Shown here: positions 23,227 to 34,161 of the stretch, one piece after another
How the letters are laid out: each line of letters opens with the position of its first letter
Position numbering within the stretch: the first letter of the stretch is position 1
The notes under the pieces: model-generated
Seen by the model: the letters and a program-made list of their open reading frames with translations, nothing else
Told to the model about the DNA's origin: nothing
Database searches by the model: none
Assembly (NCBI GenBank): GCA_946800325.1
Contig: OX326957.1
Span: 53,687,798-53,751,797, forward strand
Length of the DNA: 64,000 bases
DNA from: Luzula sylvatica
Taxonomy: Eukaryota > Streptophyta > Magnoliopsida > Poales > Juncaceae
Reading direction: 5' to 3'
Made by a program: the position numbers and the translations under genes

Positions 23227-24527
23227 AACTCCCTCTTGGATTAAGACTTAATCAACTTGGCCATATGTCCAACATATGTCGTGAGATCTAATATCACGTG
23301 ATTCCATTTTGTTTGTCCAACAAACGTATTGGTGAGCATTATCTTGAGAATCCGATATGTTACGAAATCTTGGTGTGACCGTGTAGGTTCGTCTAAGACT
23401 GGCAGTGGATATGACAGCAATCCACAAGGTATTGCGAGCACTAGACTGCCGTTAATACTTACCCAGAATTAGCACGAAAAAGGTGGAGAACACCTTTATT
23501 AAGATGCAGTACATCTTCATACCTAACTCAGATAAGTGTTACTAGTCCTCTTGTTCGCGATATCTTCCGATCAAAAGAGTCACGGTGAAGCCTAAGACTT
23601 CAAGTCATCCTCTTTTCTTTTTGATCAGATATACTCTTTCTCGATAAGAATTAGATTAATAATAACAATGCGAACTCTATTGAGTTCCATCGAGCTTGGC
23701 CAAGCATTTCATCAATCTCAATTCAATCGAGGGGCCCGAGAGATATCTCCCTCTATCCTTTTTCAAGGTTCGAAAGGAACAATTCCTATCTTGCAACCTC
23801 ACATCCTTTGCCTATGCTAAAAACAATACCCAATAGTAATCTCTGCTACACAGTTACGCGTAGGGTTAATTATATCAAAGCATTGCCTTTTCACATACTA
23901 GGTATCCATGAGACCACTCAAGTATGAAGAACCAAAACGCACTATCTGGATATGAGTTCGTCTCCAATGACTCTGACCATGTCACAAATTCATATAATGG
24001 TCAGTCCAATATACGACGCCGCGTATATCCATATTCTAGAATCGACGCTACCTTCCCAGATCAGTAAAACCTGATCATCTCATCTACGAATATGCCAGTG
24101 TATGTAAAAGTCTCCATTCAGTGAATGGACTATCTGGTTCAAACCTATGAACAACTTTATACACCAGGGACGTTTTAGAATTATATTCATTCCGTTTAGT
24201 GGTTTTACTATCATTCAATTGACGAATCAATATGCCAGACTATGGCCATGCAACATATTATTCTCAACTGACTCGATGCACTAAACTAGAATAAAATTCA
24301 AGGTCTATCCGATTATTATAATCGAATAACCTCTCACACACTTTCTTGTTATTTAAAATTTTTGAAATATGAAGGTTTAGGTCATATGAAGAATAATAAT
24401 ATAAATATCTGTCTCATAAACAAATACAATCCAAATAACACGCCTAGGGCATAATAAATGTTCTCCCACTTGCACTAGGCAAATCGAATCCCCTTATGCA
24501 ATAAGAAACATAAATAAAACACCCAAT
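23227..24527 (-). other. 3' UTR of element A'
   Basis: About 1.3 kb between pol and 3' LTR, with a close counterpart in A (36735-38034). It contains one GGCCATAGTCTGGC motif (near 24237-24250 on minus) like those of the leader. Purine tract AAGAGGGAGTT on minus adjoins the LTR. No ORF recognised. Confidence 0.8.
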
Positions 24528-27167
24528 CTAACACTGCGATAGATATCCCAATCCTATCGCCCTAGCATGCTGCTCATGCTTGGCACGTGATAGTGGCTTC
24601 GTAAATGGATCAGCCACGTTATCATCAGTAGGTATCTTCATTATTCTCACGTCAGCTCTCTTCGTAATCTCACGAATCAAGTGGTAACGCCGGAGTACAT
24701 GTTTGGACCTGTGATGCGCTCGCGGTTCCTTGGATTGTGCTATCGCTCCGTTATTGTCACAATATACATCCATGGGACCCGAGATGCTTGGCACAACGCC
24801 AAGTTCCATCACGAACTGTCGTAGCCAGACAGCCTCCTTTGCGGCTTCCGAAGCCGCGATGTATTCCGCTTCAGTTGTAGAATCAGCCACTGTCTTCTGC
24901 TTGGAGCTTTTCCAAACAGCAGCTCCGCCATTAAGCGTGAAGACATAACCACTTTGAGATTGGAAATCGTCCGGGCAAGTTTGGAAACTAGCATCTGTAT
25001 ATCCTTGGATAATCAGATCTCTTTCCGAACCACCATAGACAAGAAACATATCTTTAGTATTCCTGAGATACTTAAGAATGCTCTTGACTGCGGACCAGTG
25101 AACTTCCCCAGGATCAGACTGATAGCGGGAAGTCACACTCAACGCATATGCGACATCTGGTCTAGTACATATCATGGCATACATGATCGATCCTATAGCC
25201 GAAGCGTATGGGATCCGACTCATTCGCTCACGTTCAGCGTCTTACGAAGGACACTGATCCTTTGTGAGAGAAATGCCATGTGACATTGGCAGAAATCCTT
25301 TCTTGGATTGCTCCATGTGAAACCTAGTTATCACTTTGTCAATATATGTACTTTGACTTAGTCCGAGAAGTCTCCTCGATCTATCTCTATAGATCTTCAC
25401 GCCTAAAATATAGGCGGCTTCTCCTAAGTCCTTCATTGCGAATTGACTACCCAAATATGCCTTAACCTGGTTAAGCATTGGGATGTCATTTCCAATGAGT
25501 AAGATGTCGTCCACGTACAAGATAAGGAATACGACCGAACTCCCACTGAATTTCTTGTATACACAAGGTTCCTCGATATTTTGAATGAAACCATACTTAG
25601 CGATGACCTCATCGAATCGTATGTTCCATGCACGAGATGCTTGCTTTAATCCATAAATGGATCTCACAAGCTTGCACACTTTATTCGTATTCTTTGGATC
25701 GACAAAACCCTCGGGTTGTGTCATATACACATCCTCGGTAAGGTTCCCGTTAAGGAAAGCGGTTTTGACATCCATCTGCCATATCTCATAATCGTGATAT
25801 GCAGCTATCGCTAGAAGAATGCGAATACTTTTAAACATGGCTACTGGAGAAAACGTTTCATCATAGTCTATACCATGAATTTGCTTGAAACATTTCGCCA
25901 CCAGCCTTGCTTTAAAAGTGTGTACATTACCATCCATGTCGGTTTTCTTCTTGAAAACCCATTTGCACCCAACGGTCTTAGCACCATTAGGTAGATCAAT
26001 AAGATACCAAACCTTATTATCATACATGGACTGGATCTCGGTTTTCATGGCGTCATGCCATTTCGAGGAATCCAGGCTAGACATAGCACCTTTGTAGGAG
26101 GTTGGCTCGTCATCTAGAGTCAACTCATCATCGTCATTACTAATGAGAAATCCATATCTCTCAGGTTCTTGACGATTCCTACAAGATCTACGTATAGCTT
26201 GTGTACTAGATTCTGGTTCACCATCCAATGGTAACTCAGAAGCTTGTTCCAGATCAACTTGTTCACTTTGTGGTTCTCGAATTTCTTCGAGATCAATTTT
26301 ACTCCCACTGGCTTCACGATCTAGGAATTCCTTCTCTAAGAAGTGTCCTCGTCGAGCCACGAAAACCTTGTTTTCGCTAGGCAAGTAAAAGTAGTATCCT
26401 TTTGTTTCTTGAGGATACCCCACAAATAAACACTTGTCTGATCTTGGCTCGAGTTTTTCCGTCAATAACCTTTTGACGTATGCCTCGCAACCCCAAATCT
26501 TTAGATAAGACAATGATGGCACCATGCCATGCCATAATTCATATGGTGTCTTTTCAACAGATTTGGACGGAACTCTATTCAGTATATGAGCGGCCGTTTG
26601 AAGCACGAAACCCCAAAATGACTTTGGCAAATCCGTTCGACTCATCATCGAGCAAACCATGTCTAATAAGGTTCGATTCCTCCTCTCGGACACTCCATTC
26701 CATTGGGGTGTACCAGGTGGAGTCCATTGTGATACTATACCACAATCTCGAAGATAGTCCTCAAACTCATAGCTCAAGTATTCCCCACCTCGATCCGATC
26801 GAATGGCTTTTACTTTCTTGCCCAGTTGAAGTTCTACTTCGTGTTGAAACTCTTTGAATTTCTCAAAAGTTTCACTTTTGTGACGCATTAAGTATAGATA
26901 TCCATATCTACTATAATCGTCAGTAAAAGTCACGAAGTAGCGATACCCATTTTTAGCCTCGACACTCATCGGTCCACATACATCGGAATGTATGAGAGCC
27001 AACACATCTTTCGATCTTTCTCCCTGTTTGGAGAAAGGTGTCTTTGTCATCTTACCCATCAAACAAGATTCGCAATTTTCTATTGACTCTAAGTCAAAAG
27101 AATCTAGCACTCCATCCTTTTGGAGTCTAGCAATGCGTTTCTCGTTTATGTGTCCGAGACGACAATG
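24528..27167 (-). pseudogene. pol of element A': integrase, reverse transcriptase, RNase H; one premature stop
   Basis: Reading continues in frame from the TGA at 27168-27170. GAG-pre-integrase (HCRLGHINEK...CESC), integrase core with D, D and E of the DD35E triad (HSDVCGP, RSDRGGE, SERRNRT), RVT_2 with an intact YVDD box (the last D codon at 25507-25509) and RNase H (TDASF, STTEAEY, DNNGAI). A TAA at 25242-25244, where A has an ACG-type codon (DQCPS then stop then DAERERM), separates the RT part from RNase H. The 5' piece (25245-27167) and the 3' piece (24528-25241) are otherwise both open. The longest open piece has no ATG start near its 5' end, so it depends on read-through from gag. Confidence 0.93.
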
Positions 27168-28475
27168 TCATGAGTATGTTTCATTAGTTTGAGTAGTATT
27201 TATGTTATAAATGGACTGATTTTTGTTGTTATTTTCTAAATCCAAGACATATAGACCATTTTCAACTAGAACATTAGTAAAGTAAATGTCATTCTTGCGA
27301 ATAAAACAATCATTAGTACCAATAACTAATTCATATCCATCCGCAATAAGTCTAGAAACAGAAATAATACTCCTACTCAAAGTAGGTACATAACAACAAT
27401 TATCCAAAACTAAAATAAGTCCATTTGGCAAAGTTAAATCATACGTCCCTTCGGCTAATGCTGCTACTCGAGCTCCATTCCCGACGCGTAAATCAACTTC
27501 GCCACGAATCAAAGATCTTCTACTTCTTTGGCCCTGCATATTATTACAAATATGAGTTCCACATCCAGTGTCCAACACCCATGATGATGAAGTAAAGAAA
27601 TAAGAATCGATAACGGAAATACCTGATGCCGGTGTGTCCAAGGAAGCGGTCTTTTGCTTGCTCTCCCTCAGGAAGATCTCGCAATCACGCTTCCAATGCC
27701 CCTCCTTGAGGCAGTGGAAACACTTCTTGTCATCCTTGGCTTTCTTGCTCACTGGCTTAGGCGCAACCTTGTTGCCCTTTGCCTTCCTCTTCTTGTTTTT
27801 GTTCCCATTGCTTGAACTCTTCCCTTCAACCACCAATACCTCCGAAGTCCTAGACTTCATGTACCGCGGTTTCATGTCACTTTCGAATGTTCTGAGCATT
27901 CCGAAAAGCTGGGGAATGGTCCTTTTCATGTCTGACATGTGGAAATGCGAGATGAACGAATCGAAACTCGGTGGCAGTGACAACATGATCAAATCAGTTT
28001 GTAACTCCGCCTCGAATTTCATGCCAAGCCTCTCAAGATGATCGAAATATCCTTTCATCTTGAGAAGGTGCGAGCTAACGGGCGTACCATCTTGCATCTT
28101 GCATTGCGTCGCATTGCCAAGAGCTTGGTACTTCTCCACCCTTGCTTGAACCTGAAACATCTCCCTGAGTTGTTTCATAATCTCGTATGCATCCTGTTTC
28201 TCAAACTGGATTTGATATTCAGGAGCCATAGTAGCCAACATGAGGCATGTTACATCATTCGAATCATCCATCATGGCCTGATATTCGAATATGGCATCCC
28301 CAGTTGCATGATCCCCTGGCACAGCAGGGATAGGCGTCTCCAAGACGTGTGCCTTTCCTTCCTGTTTCAGAACGAATCCCAGATTCCTCTGCCAGTCAAG
28401 AAAGTTCTTTCCGTTCATTTGTTCCCTTTCCAAAATGGGACGCAAACTAAAGCGGTTATTACTTGGTAAAGCCAT
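27168..28475 (-). CDS. gag-protease of element A' (435 aa)
   Basis: Nucleocapsid/capsid precursor plus aspartic protease of a Ty1/copia element. Starts MALPSNNRFS at 28475. The gag_2/UBN2-like domain spans about residues 20-200. A basic linker (KNKKRKAKGNK) precedes a zinc knuckle at 252-265 (CFHCLKEGHWKRDC). The protease has DTG at 302-304 within WVLDTGCGTHI. It ends at a TGA that stands where related elements have the Trp of the W-H-x-R-L-G-H motif, so the ORF stops exactly before integrase. Capsid assembly and polyprotein cleavage are the expected roles by family. Whether the product is made is unknown. Confidence 0.92.
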   Translation of the reverse strand: MALPSNNRFSLRPILEREQMNGKNFLDWQRNLGFVLKQEGKAHVLETPIPAVPGDHATGDAIFEYQAMMDDSNDVTCLMLATMAPEYQIQFEKQDAYEIMKQLREMFQVQARVEKYQALGNATQCKMQDGTPVSSHLLKMKGYFDHLERLGMKFEAELQTDLIMLSLPPSFDSFISHFHMSDMKRTIPQLFGMLRTFESDMKPRYMKSRTSEVLVVEGKSSSNGNKNKKRKAKGNKVAPKPVSKKAKDDKKCFHCLKEGHWKRDCEIFLRESKQKTASLDTPASGISVIDSYFFTSSSWVLDTGCGTHICNNMQGQRSRRSLIRGEVDLRVGNGARVAALAEGTYDLTLPNGLILVLDNCCYVPTLSRSIISVSRLIADGYELVIGTNDCFIRKNDIYFTNVLVENGLYVLDLENNNKNQSIYNINTTQTNETYS

Positions 28476-29679
28476 GTGTTCTACAATTTTGAAAAATAAT
28501 GTAATTAATAACGTGGTCTTTCATATATTAAAATTCATTTTAAATAACTTGAAATACCCATTATTTTATCATTTCAAATAGCCCCCACTATTGAAACGGT
28601 GATTTGATACCTTAAATCTCATAATGGGCAAGATCCTTATTTAACGTATTTCTAAGGTGACTATGGCCAACCACTCAAAAAATACGTCACGTCGGGTAGG
28701 ACGGTGTCCAATCATCTCCAAGACGATTCTTGCTTTATTCGTGAGGTCCGGTATTGAGTCCAACTCAAAACCAGAGTGTGTGTACCTCACTCCTTGCCCC
28801 AAATCGTAGCCTAGCTAGCGAATTGGTCAAGTCCAAACCACAAATGGAGTATCACTCAATCAGCGAATTGACATGCCAGACTATGGCCATGCAACATATC
28901 AATTCCTAATCAATGCATACCTTCCTTGCTACGCACGTGTAAATCTGTGCCAGACTATGGCAATGCAACACAGATAAACAAACACTAGTCTAGAAGGTTC
29001 CATTTAGGGAGGCATAAGACTTGATAATTACGTGGGAGGATTTTACTTTTTATTAAAATCATTTTATTTTATTTATTAACCAAAACAAATAAAATAGTAA
29101 GGTATAGCATATTGGCCTTTTAGTTTTATGAGCAATCATAAAACCCTAAAATTCCCAACCCTAAAACCCAAGATGACTCCTTGCTTTGAAGATCCAATCT
29201 CTGTGTCGTGTCGTGTCGTCTTGCCTTGAAGTTCCCTCTTCAAAACTAAACTTATTTTATTTTAATACAACTTTGGAAGACTCACTGGTCCCCACATATT
29301 TAAATAAAATACAATTTGGAAAGCTCACTGGCCCCCACACAACACACATACAAGCAATCACAGACAATCATCCCCGTTTTAGGCTATATGCTATACCGTA
29401 TCGAATTTATAAATTGGAAATTTTAAAATTATTGGGCATTTTTGACAGAAAAAAAAATTGGTTGTTCAGAAAATTGTTCGTTCGAATGCAACTCCAAGTT
29501 CGTTCGAACAGATAAGTCCGTTCGAAACGAACACTAGGTTCGTTCGAACGCAACTCCAAGTTCGTTCGAACGAACCCTATTCTGCCAGCTTTTCTAATTT
29601 CTGAAATTCAGCCCAAAAATTCTAAAATTTCCTAAATTCGAATTAAATCATCGATTTTTGATGGTTTTAATGAGCGATT
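28476..29679 (-). other. Leader of element A'
   Basis: About 1.2 kb of untranslated leader on minus. Palindromic TTCGAA units lie at 29476-29580. Three GGCC motifs are at about 28953, 28878 and 28662 (read on minus as GGCCATAGTC or a variant). Their spacing parallels B, C and D. Confidence 0.8.
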
Positions 29680-29691
29680 GCTCTGATACCA
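29680..29691 (-). other. Primer-binding site of element A'
   Basis: On minus TGGTATCAGAGC, one base after the LTR end. Confidence 0.9.
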
Positions 29692-29692
29692 C

Positions 29693-30280
29693 TGTATGGT
29701 TACGCACACGATTATCATAGTGTGCAGCGGAAATTAGTTCACGTGCGTAACCTAATTCTACCCTGGATCACGCCCTAAAACCAACGAAAAAGGAAGAGTT
29801 GGAAATAATTACCTCGTACAAGTTAGTACGTGTCGATTACTTCTCCAAATCCGTGAACCTTCTCCAATAATCGCTCGTGCAATCCCTCTACTCGTGTCCA
29901 CCTCGATTTCGTCCGATCGGAAATCGCCAACGCCGTTCTAGTCGACGTCACGATTTAATCTCTCAAATCCTTTTCTCAATTCTCCCTCTCAATCTCTCAG
30001 ATCTAATCTAAATTCTGTGGAAGAAGAAGAAGAGAAACGACGGCTCAAAACCCTAGAAAACTTAGGTCAAATTCCGGAATCAGAACTTTATATATATAGG
30101 AAACAGGTCAGTTCGAACGCACTTAACATAGTTCGTTCGAACGAACCCACTTCTGTTTATCACAAATAAGTCCGTTCGAACGCACTGATATAGTTAGTTC
30201 GAACGAACCTTATTCTGACTGCAGAATTGCCTATTTATATGAATTCTTCCAAGTTAATTCTTAAGCCATATTTTCTTTCA
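29693..30280 (-). repeat. 5' LTR of element A' (588 bp)
   Basis: On minus TGAAAG...ACCATACA. Same organisation as the A LTR with TTCGAA-centred palindromes after ATATAAATAGGC; one palindromic unit fewer than its partner LTR. Confidence 0.93.
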
Positions 30281-30285
30281 GATTC

Positions 30286-31252
30286 GATATCCTACAGGCA
30301 TGCTATGAAAGGTTGATTCCACATGACATGATGTCATGAATTCCGAGATTCGATCCGTGTAAAATTATCAAGTTTAGAACTTGATTTCATTACTTTCCGG
30401 GTTAGACCCGTGAAAAGACAATGGGTTTTCAAGATGGAACCGACACGGATAGGAATACGCATATATGCAAAGCGAGGCTCCTAGCGAAGAGTTTCAAGAA
30501 TTTCATAGTCGGACTATGAAGAAACGTTTTCGCATGTTGCCATGCTTTCACATTCTCGAAATTCTGCTTGACATGGTCGCGTATTATGACTATGTGATGT
30601 AGCAAAATAGATGTCAAAACCGAATTTCTTGACAGAAATTTTATGAAAGGATGTGTACTTGACACAACCTTACGGTTTTGTCGATTCATAAGAATCGGGG
30701 ATAAGATATGCACGATTTAACGATCCATATGATAGATTAGAGAAAGCTTCTCGGAATTGGAATATTCGTTTTGATGAAGTTATAAACTGCTATAACATTG
30801 TCGGAACGAATGAAAACTTTGTGTACACATGAAGGTTAGTGGGAGCCGCGTTATATTTCTTGTAACGACACAAAATTTAGGCGAGACCGCTTATGAATTA
30901 AGCGTGAAGATCTATAGGATAGATCTAAGAAGTTCCTCGTTCTATATTATAGCACGTATATCGACATATTGTTGAAAAAGGTTTTCAACATATAACTCCT
31001 TGGCGGAGTTAAATAGAGATGTCGAATGGCAGAAATTTTCTACGGCTCGATGTGAGACATCAAGCAGGGCGAAAATAAAAATATGATACTTTACATTCAA
31101 TGTGAGGATCTATTATATCTGTCATGAAATGAATATGGCTATATGTCGTATAGACGAAGCGTCTAATTCACCGTCAATAAAATCCAAGGAATCACACGAG
31201 TTTGAATGTAATGCGATTACATGAGACTAACTCTTGTGAATGTATAATGGTT

Positions 31253-31335
<83 letters not shown>

Positions 31336-33138
31336 ATGGTTATGTATATTTAAATTCATCGGGATTTGTATTGATAGCGGTGAATATTATCCTTGAATAC
31401 TTTACAAAAGAATTCAGGATTTTATCTATAATGGTATGGAGGACGTGTTGGTTATAAAGAGTTATAACAACAACAGTTTCCAAAGATTAAGCACGTCCAA
31501 ATATGTAGCACGACTTTCGATCACAAAGTGTGTACATGTTTTGCTTAAATTAAAACACGGTTATGTGGAAAGATTCCACAAGACCAATATTTTATGATTC
31601 TATTTACGGTGGCGAGTATATTGCGGTTATTAATCGCAAAAGAAAGTGGTATGGATCAAGGATACATGACCAAACTCTAGTAGTCACGAGTTATCGGATT
31701 TATGGTTGTTTATTGCGTGAGACGCAATAGTACAAGCCAAAAATGCCGAGGTCACAACCACTTCTAGCCAATACTCAGAAAATTTCATTTGATCCATGAA
31801 ATTTTATGAAATGATGTGATCGTAGGTATTGGAAATGTTCCAAACCTCATGTTGATTAACACTAACGGCAACGTGCGGACCCGTTTACAAAACCGCTCTC
31901 TCTAGTCGCGTGTGACTGTCATGCGATGACTATGGGTATGGAGATACCTAGAGGAGGAAGAAGAGAGTAGAGTGTAGTTATCTAATACGATATTCCTCGC
32001 AGGTTGTGGGTATGGAGATATCCATAGGTAAACGTTGTATCACCCAAATACTTAGTCCATATGAATGCATCCCTTTTAAAATTTTTGTTTACTTAAATTA
32101 ATATGCATTCACCTTATATGAAAACTGTGTGCGGGTTGTGTAATATGATTGTTACATGAATCTTGATTTGAACTTGTGTGGATGTCGACATGGTTGAGGA
32201 CCATGTGCAGCAAAACCGTCACACTTAAAGTGTCATTTCTAAACATCCCTAGTCGCGGATCAGCTTGCTTAAGTGAGAAGCATTTCTATTATTAGATAAT
32301 ATACTGAACGCGTACACTAGTACGTTTGCCGAGGAGATGATTATGTTTTGCTAATCATGGGACAAGGTGCTTGTCGAATCGGGAACGTAGATATATGTTA
32401 GGTTACATGTATTGGATATGACCGAAGCCGCGAGACCATGACATGGTTTAGTTATTATAGATGGACTTGCGACGGATGGGGTTTTAGGTTCTTCAAACTT
32501 GAGGGGATCGTTGATTGAGTTACGTGCGTAACACAATGCTTTGATATGATCTTACGCTCACCGCAACAGGGAGTTAAAAGGGTCATCATTGGGTATTGTC
32601 CGAAACACGGAATTCAATGTGAGTCTCCAAGATAGGAATTTGTTTATTCCGAAAGGAAGAGATATCTCTTAGGCGCCGCTCGATGAGTCGATTAACGAAA
32701 ACTGTGGCCACAGTCAATGATATTAATGGTTAATATCGATTGAAATTTGTTAACTCAACTCGGAATCGGGGAATAAGTGTAGTTAATCAAATTATAAGGA
32801 TGACTATTACCATGCCTTTTGATTAACGGATATCGGAAACAAGAGAACTAGTAACCGCTATTCGAGATAGGCACAATGATCACAATCATTATTCGTTTAA
32901 CATGGGTAGCTATGATGGAGTGACTAGATCCCACTCATGAGCTTGTAGGTATTGGAAACAACCTACTGCCATCGTTAAGTCGAACCTACATGGTCACACA
33001 ACGAGTCGTACTAAGTCGGGCTTGATCATAAAATTGGCACATTGGATGTGCATAGCTTGGTATTTGATACGCGAGCTATATTCTCTAAAATCGTGCGTAT
33101 TGGATATGCATGAGTACCTTTTAGGTAGATCTGAAATT
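30286..33138 (+). pseudogene. Remnant RT/RNase H and 3' region of element B (right of A')
   Basis: Words of copia RT in order but in shifting frames: WVFKME near 30425, DYEETFSHVAM near 30505-30540, MDVKTEFL near 30605-30630, then the RNase H end near 31870-31900, where one base is missing between NV and DPFTKPLS. An (AT)n run of about 75 bp interrupts at 31255-31330. From about 32050 on it is 3' UTR without coding similarity. Confidence 0.75.
31255..31330. repeat. (AT)n microsatellite in element B
   Basis: About 37 AT units. The corresponding place in D (near 42120-42135) has only a few, so it expanded in B. Confidence 0.95.
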
Positions 33139-33149
33139 GAGTGGGAGAC

Positions 33150-34161
33150 TGAAGGAAATACAGTTTTAGGATCAACCGTAAAAGTGTACACAAGGATAAA
33201 CAAATGTAGTCGTACATTCGTGGCCATAAATGCCAGTGGGAAAATCCGATTTGAATGGTTCAAATTGGGTTAGATAGATAATTAGATTATCTATAACCTT
33301 CATGTAGAAATATATTTCATATGAACGAAGTATCAGTGTCGTTTATGTGAAATACCGAAAGGGTGCAACAGTATGACATACAGTTAGTAAAACAGTCATA
33401 ACTTTTGCATACGAACTCTAATTGGGCTGAGACAAATTGGGTTGTGTAGATAATGAGATTATATACAACTTTCATGTTGGGTGATTTTCTGTCAGAGAAA
33501 TTTATCAATTTCGTCTGGACAGAATACTGAACAGGTTCATGCACTTTTCTGTGTGAAAGGATGTATATTGGATATACATGCCTTTTGGCTAATCCTAATC
33601 CTATTAGATATAAATAGGATACTTTCTCTTTCATCCAGATCAGACTATTGAGATTATCATTCTGCCCAATACACAAGAAAAAGAGCAAATTCAGATTTGA
33701 TCTTTCGTGAGTGAAAATGTGCGAAGAGAGAGAAATAGAGAATCGATTAGATCGAGCAAGTTCGCCGGTGCATCGTCTAGGCAGGTGCATCCGTGACCGA
33801 CGTCTTACGAATCAACGTGGATACAAGTAGAGGAACGACGTTTGTGGTTCTTCGATTGTGATCGACTCGAGTGAGAAAGACGGTGGAAACGCTTGGACGC
33901 ACGAAGACGAAGTCGAGTGAACCGGCGTAGTTAACGAGTGGTGAAGGACGCGTGGTATGGGACGCGCGGATTGTCACCAACGTGACAGGAGGAATAGAAG
34001 GCGGCGATCAACCCTTCGTGTGCCATCAATTTGGCACTGGTATAGATATATCCTTCTAATTTCATCGTACCCTCGAAGTCGTGGCGTGATCTTGGATTTA
34101 GGGAACCGGACCGGGCCTTCATATCCACTGCGCGGGCCCGGGGTCGGGTGAATTCCCAACA
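33150..34161 (+). repeat. 3' LTR of element B (1,012 bp)
   Basis: Same length as the 5' LTR with scattered substitutions. GATAAT inverted motifs at 33275-33293 and 33445-33465. Followed directly by the CTTTT duplication and by resumption of A's pol frame. Confidence 0.92.

Larger units (their letters stand above)
22598..30280 (-). mobile_element. Element A': full-length copia retrotransposon of the A family, nested in B (7,683 bp)
   Basis: Minus strand. 5' LTR 29693-30280, 3' LTR 22598-23226, TSD GATTC at 22593-22597 and 30281-30285. Primer site on minus at 29680-29691. Leader 28476-29679, gag-protease 27168-28475, pol 24528-27167, 3' UTR 23227-24527. This is the best preserved coding copy in the window and serves as reference for reading A. 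Its two LTRs differ mainly by one 41-bp repeat unit. Confidence 0.94.
18016..34161 (+). mobile_element. Element B: copia-like LTR retrotransposon, coding-dead, containing A'
   Basis: LTRs 18016-19027 and 33150-34161 (both 1,012 bp). TSD CTTTT at 18011-18015 and 34162-34166. Primer site TGGTATCAGAGC at 19029-19040, purine tract GAGTGGGAGAC at 33139-33149. Without A' (22598-30280) it is about 8.5 kb. The internal region carries only frame-broken copia traces. I count roughly 18 differences between its LTRs by eye, i.e. about 2 percent. It is inserted in the pol gene of A, in the GAG-pre-integrase segment. Confidence 0.92.
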
